This document shows positions 5,767 to 5,852 of a DNA stretch of 5,852 nucleotides, one piece after another (positions within the stretch are counted from its first letter, which is position 1; each line of letters begins with the position of its first letter). Under the pieces are notes generated by a model that was not told the origin of the DNA, searched no databases, and saw only the letters and a program-made list of their open reading frames with translations. Source of the DNA: Clostridia bacterium (lineage in GTDB: Bacteria; Bacillota; Clostridia; Christensenellales; Aristaeellaceae). The position numbers were made by a program, and so were the translations under genes. The stretch is taken from assembly GCA_017469605.1 (NCBI GenBank), contig JAFUGB010000263.1, positions 1-5,852 of the forward strand, in the 5' to 3' direction.

Positions 5767-5852
5767 GCATCAAAAAGCAAGCAGGCTTCTCAGCGATGGG
5801 AAGTCTCAGATCATCAACAAACCCAGCGTCGTGAACCTGGGATGCATGAAGG
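5767..5852 (+). other. Non-coding tail with possible RNA secondary structure, cut by window edge
   Basis: No open reading frame with a ribosome binding site is seen here. AGGCTTCTC (5783-5791) pairs with GGGAAGTCT (5798-5806) as a 9-bp stem with two G-U pairs and a 6-base loop. CCCAG (5822-5826) pairs with CTGGG (5837-5841), and GCAT (5767-5770) can close the whole with ATGC (5842-5845), giving a three-way-junction shape. No T-tract follows, so it is not an intrinsic terminator within the window. It could be the start of a structured RNA, a leader for the next gene or a mobile intron, but I recognise no known family. Confidence 0.35.

Noticed and set aside
1..5852. CRISPR array, transposase, phage, toxin-antitoxin or defence genes
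   Set aside because: No regularly spaced repeats, terminal inverted repeats or recognisable genes of these kinds were found on either strand.

Overview
The window reads as ordinary chromosomal DNA from a GC-rich, spore-forming Firmicute, most likely a clostridium. The pointers are a CotF-type spore coat gene pair, strong AGGAGG-like ribosome binding sites, a T-rich hairpin terminator, and short intergenic gaps between tightly packed genes. The genus cannot be fixed from the sequence. Coding density is high and no stretch over 300 bases lacks a gene.

Layout. (1) Bases 1-775, plus strand: the last ~257 residues of a cysteine synthase (CysK family), whose N-terminus lies beyond the left edge. 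It is followed at 789-834 by a perfect 17-bp hairpin with T-tracts, a convincing intrinsic terminator. (2) 907-1602, plus strand: a 231-residue alpha/beta-hydrolase of esterase type. (3) 1659-5157, minus strand: three co-directional genes read right to left: a serine beta-lactamase-family hydrolase (GTG start at 5157), then recX overlapping its end by 17 bp, then after an 84-bp gap a 553-residue glycoside hydrolase family 2 enzyme, which converges on the esterase. (4) 5230-5766, plus strand: two small helical proteins in tandem, the second a recognisable CotF-family spore coat protein, transcribed divergently from the minus-strand group. (5) 5767-5852: a short non-coding tail with a possible structured RNA, cut by the right edge.

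How they fit together. The genes do not form one pathway. CysK makes cysteine. RecX modulates RecA and is probably translationally coupled to the serine hydrolase. The GH2 enzyme probably trims a beta-linked glycoside inside the cell. The two small genes form a sporulation unit. I found no CRISPR array, transposase, tRNA or rRNA, and no convincing sign of a new defence or mobile system. The least explained items are the hairpin-rich tail after the coat genes, a 10-bp tandem repeat upstream of the esterase, and a serine in place of the last glycine in the esterase nucleophile elbow.
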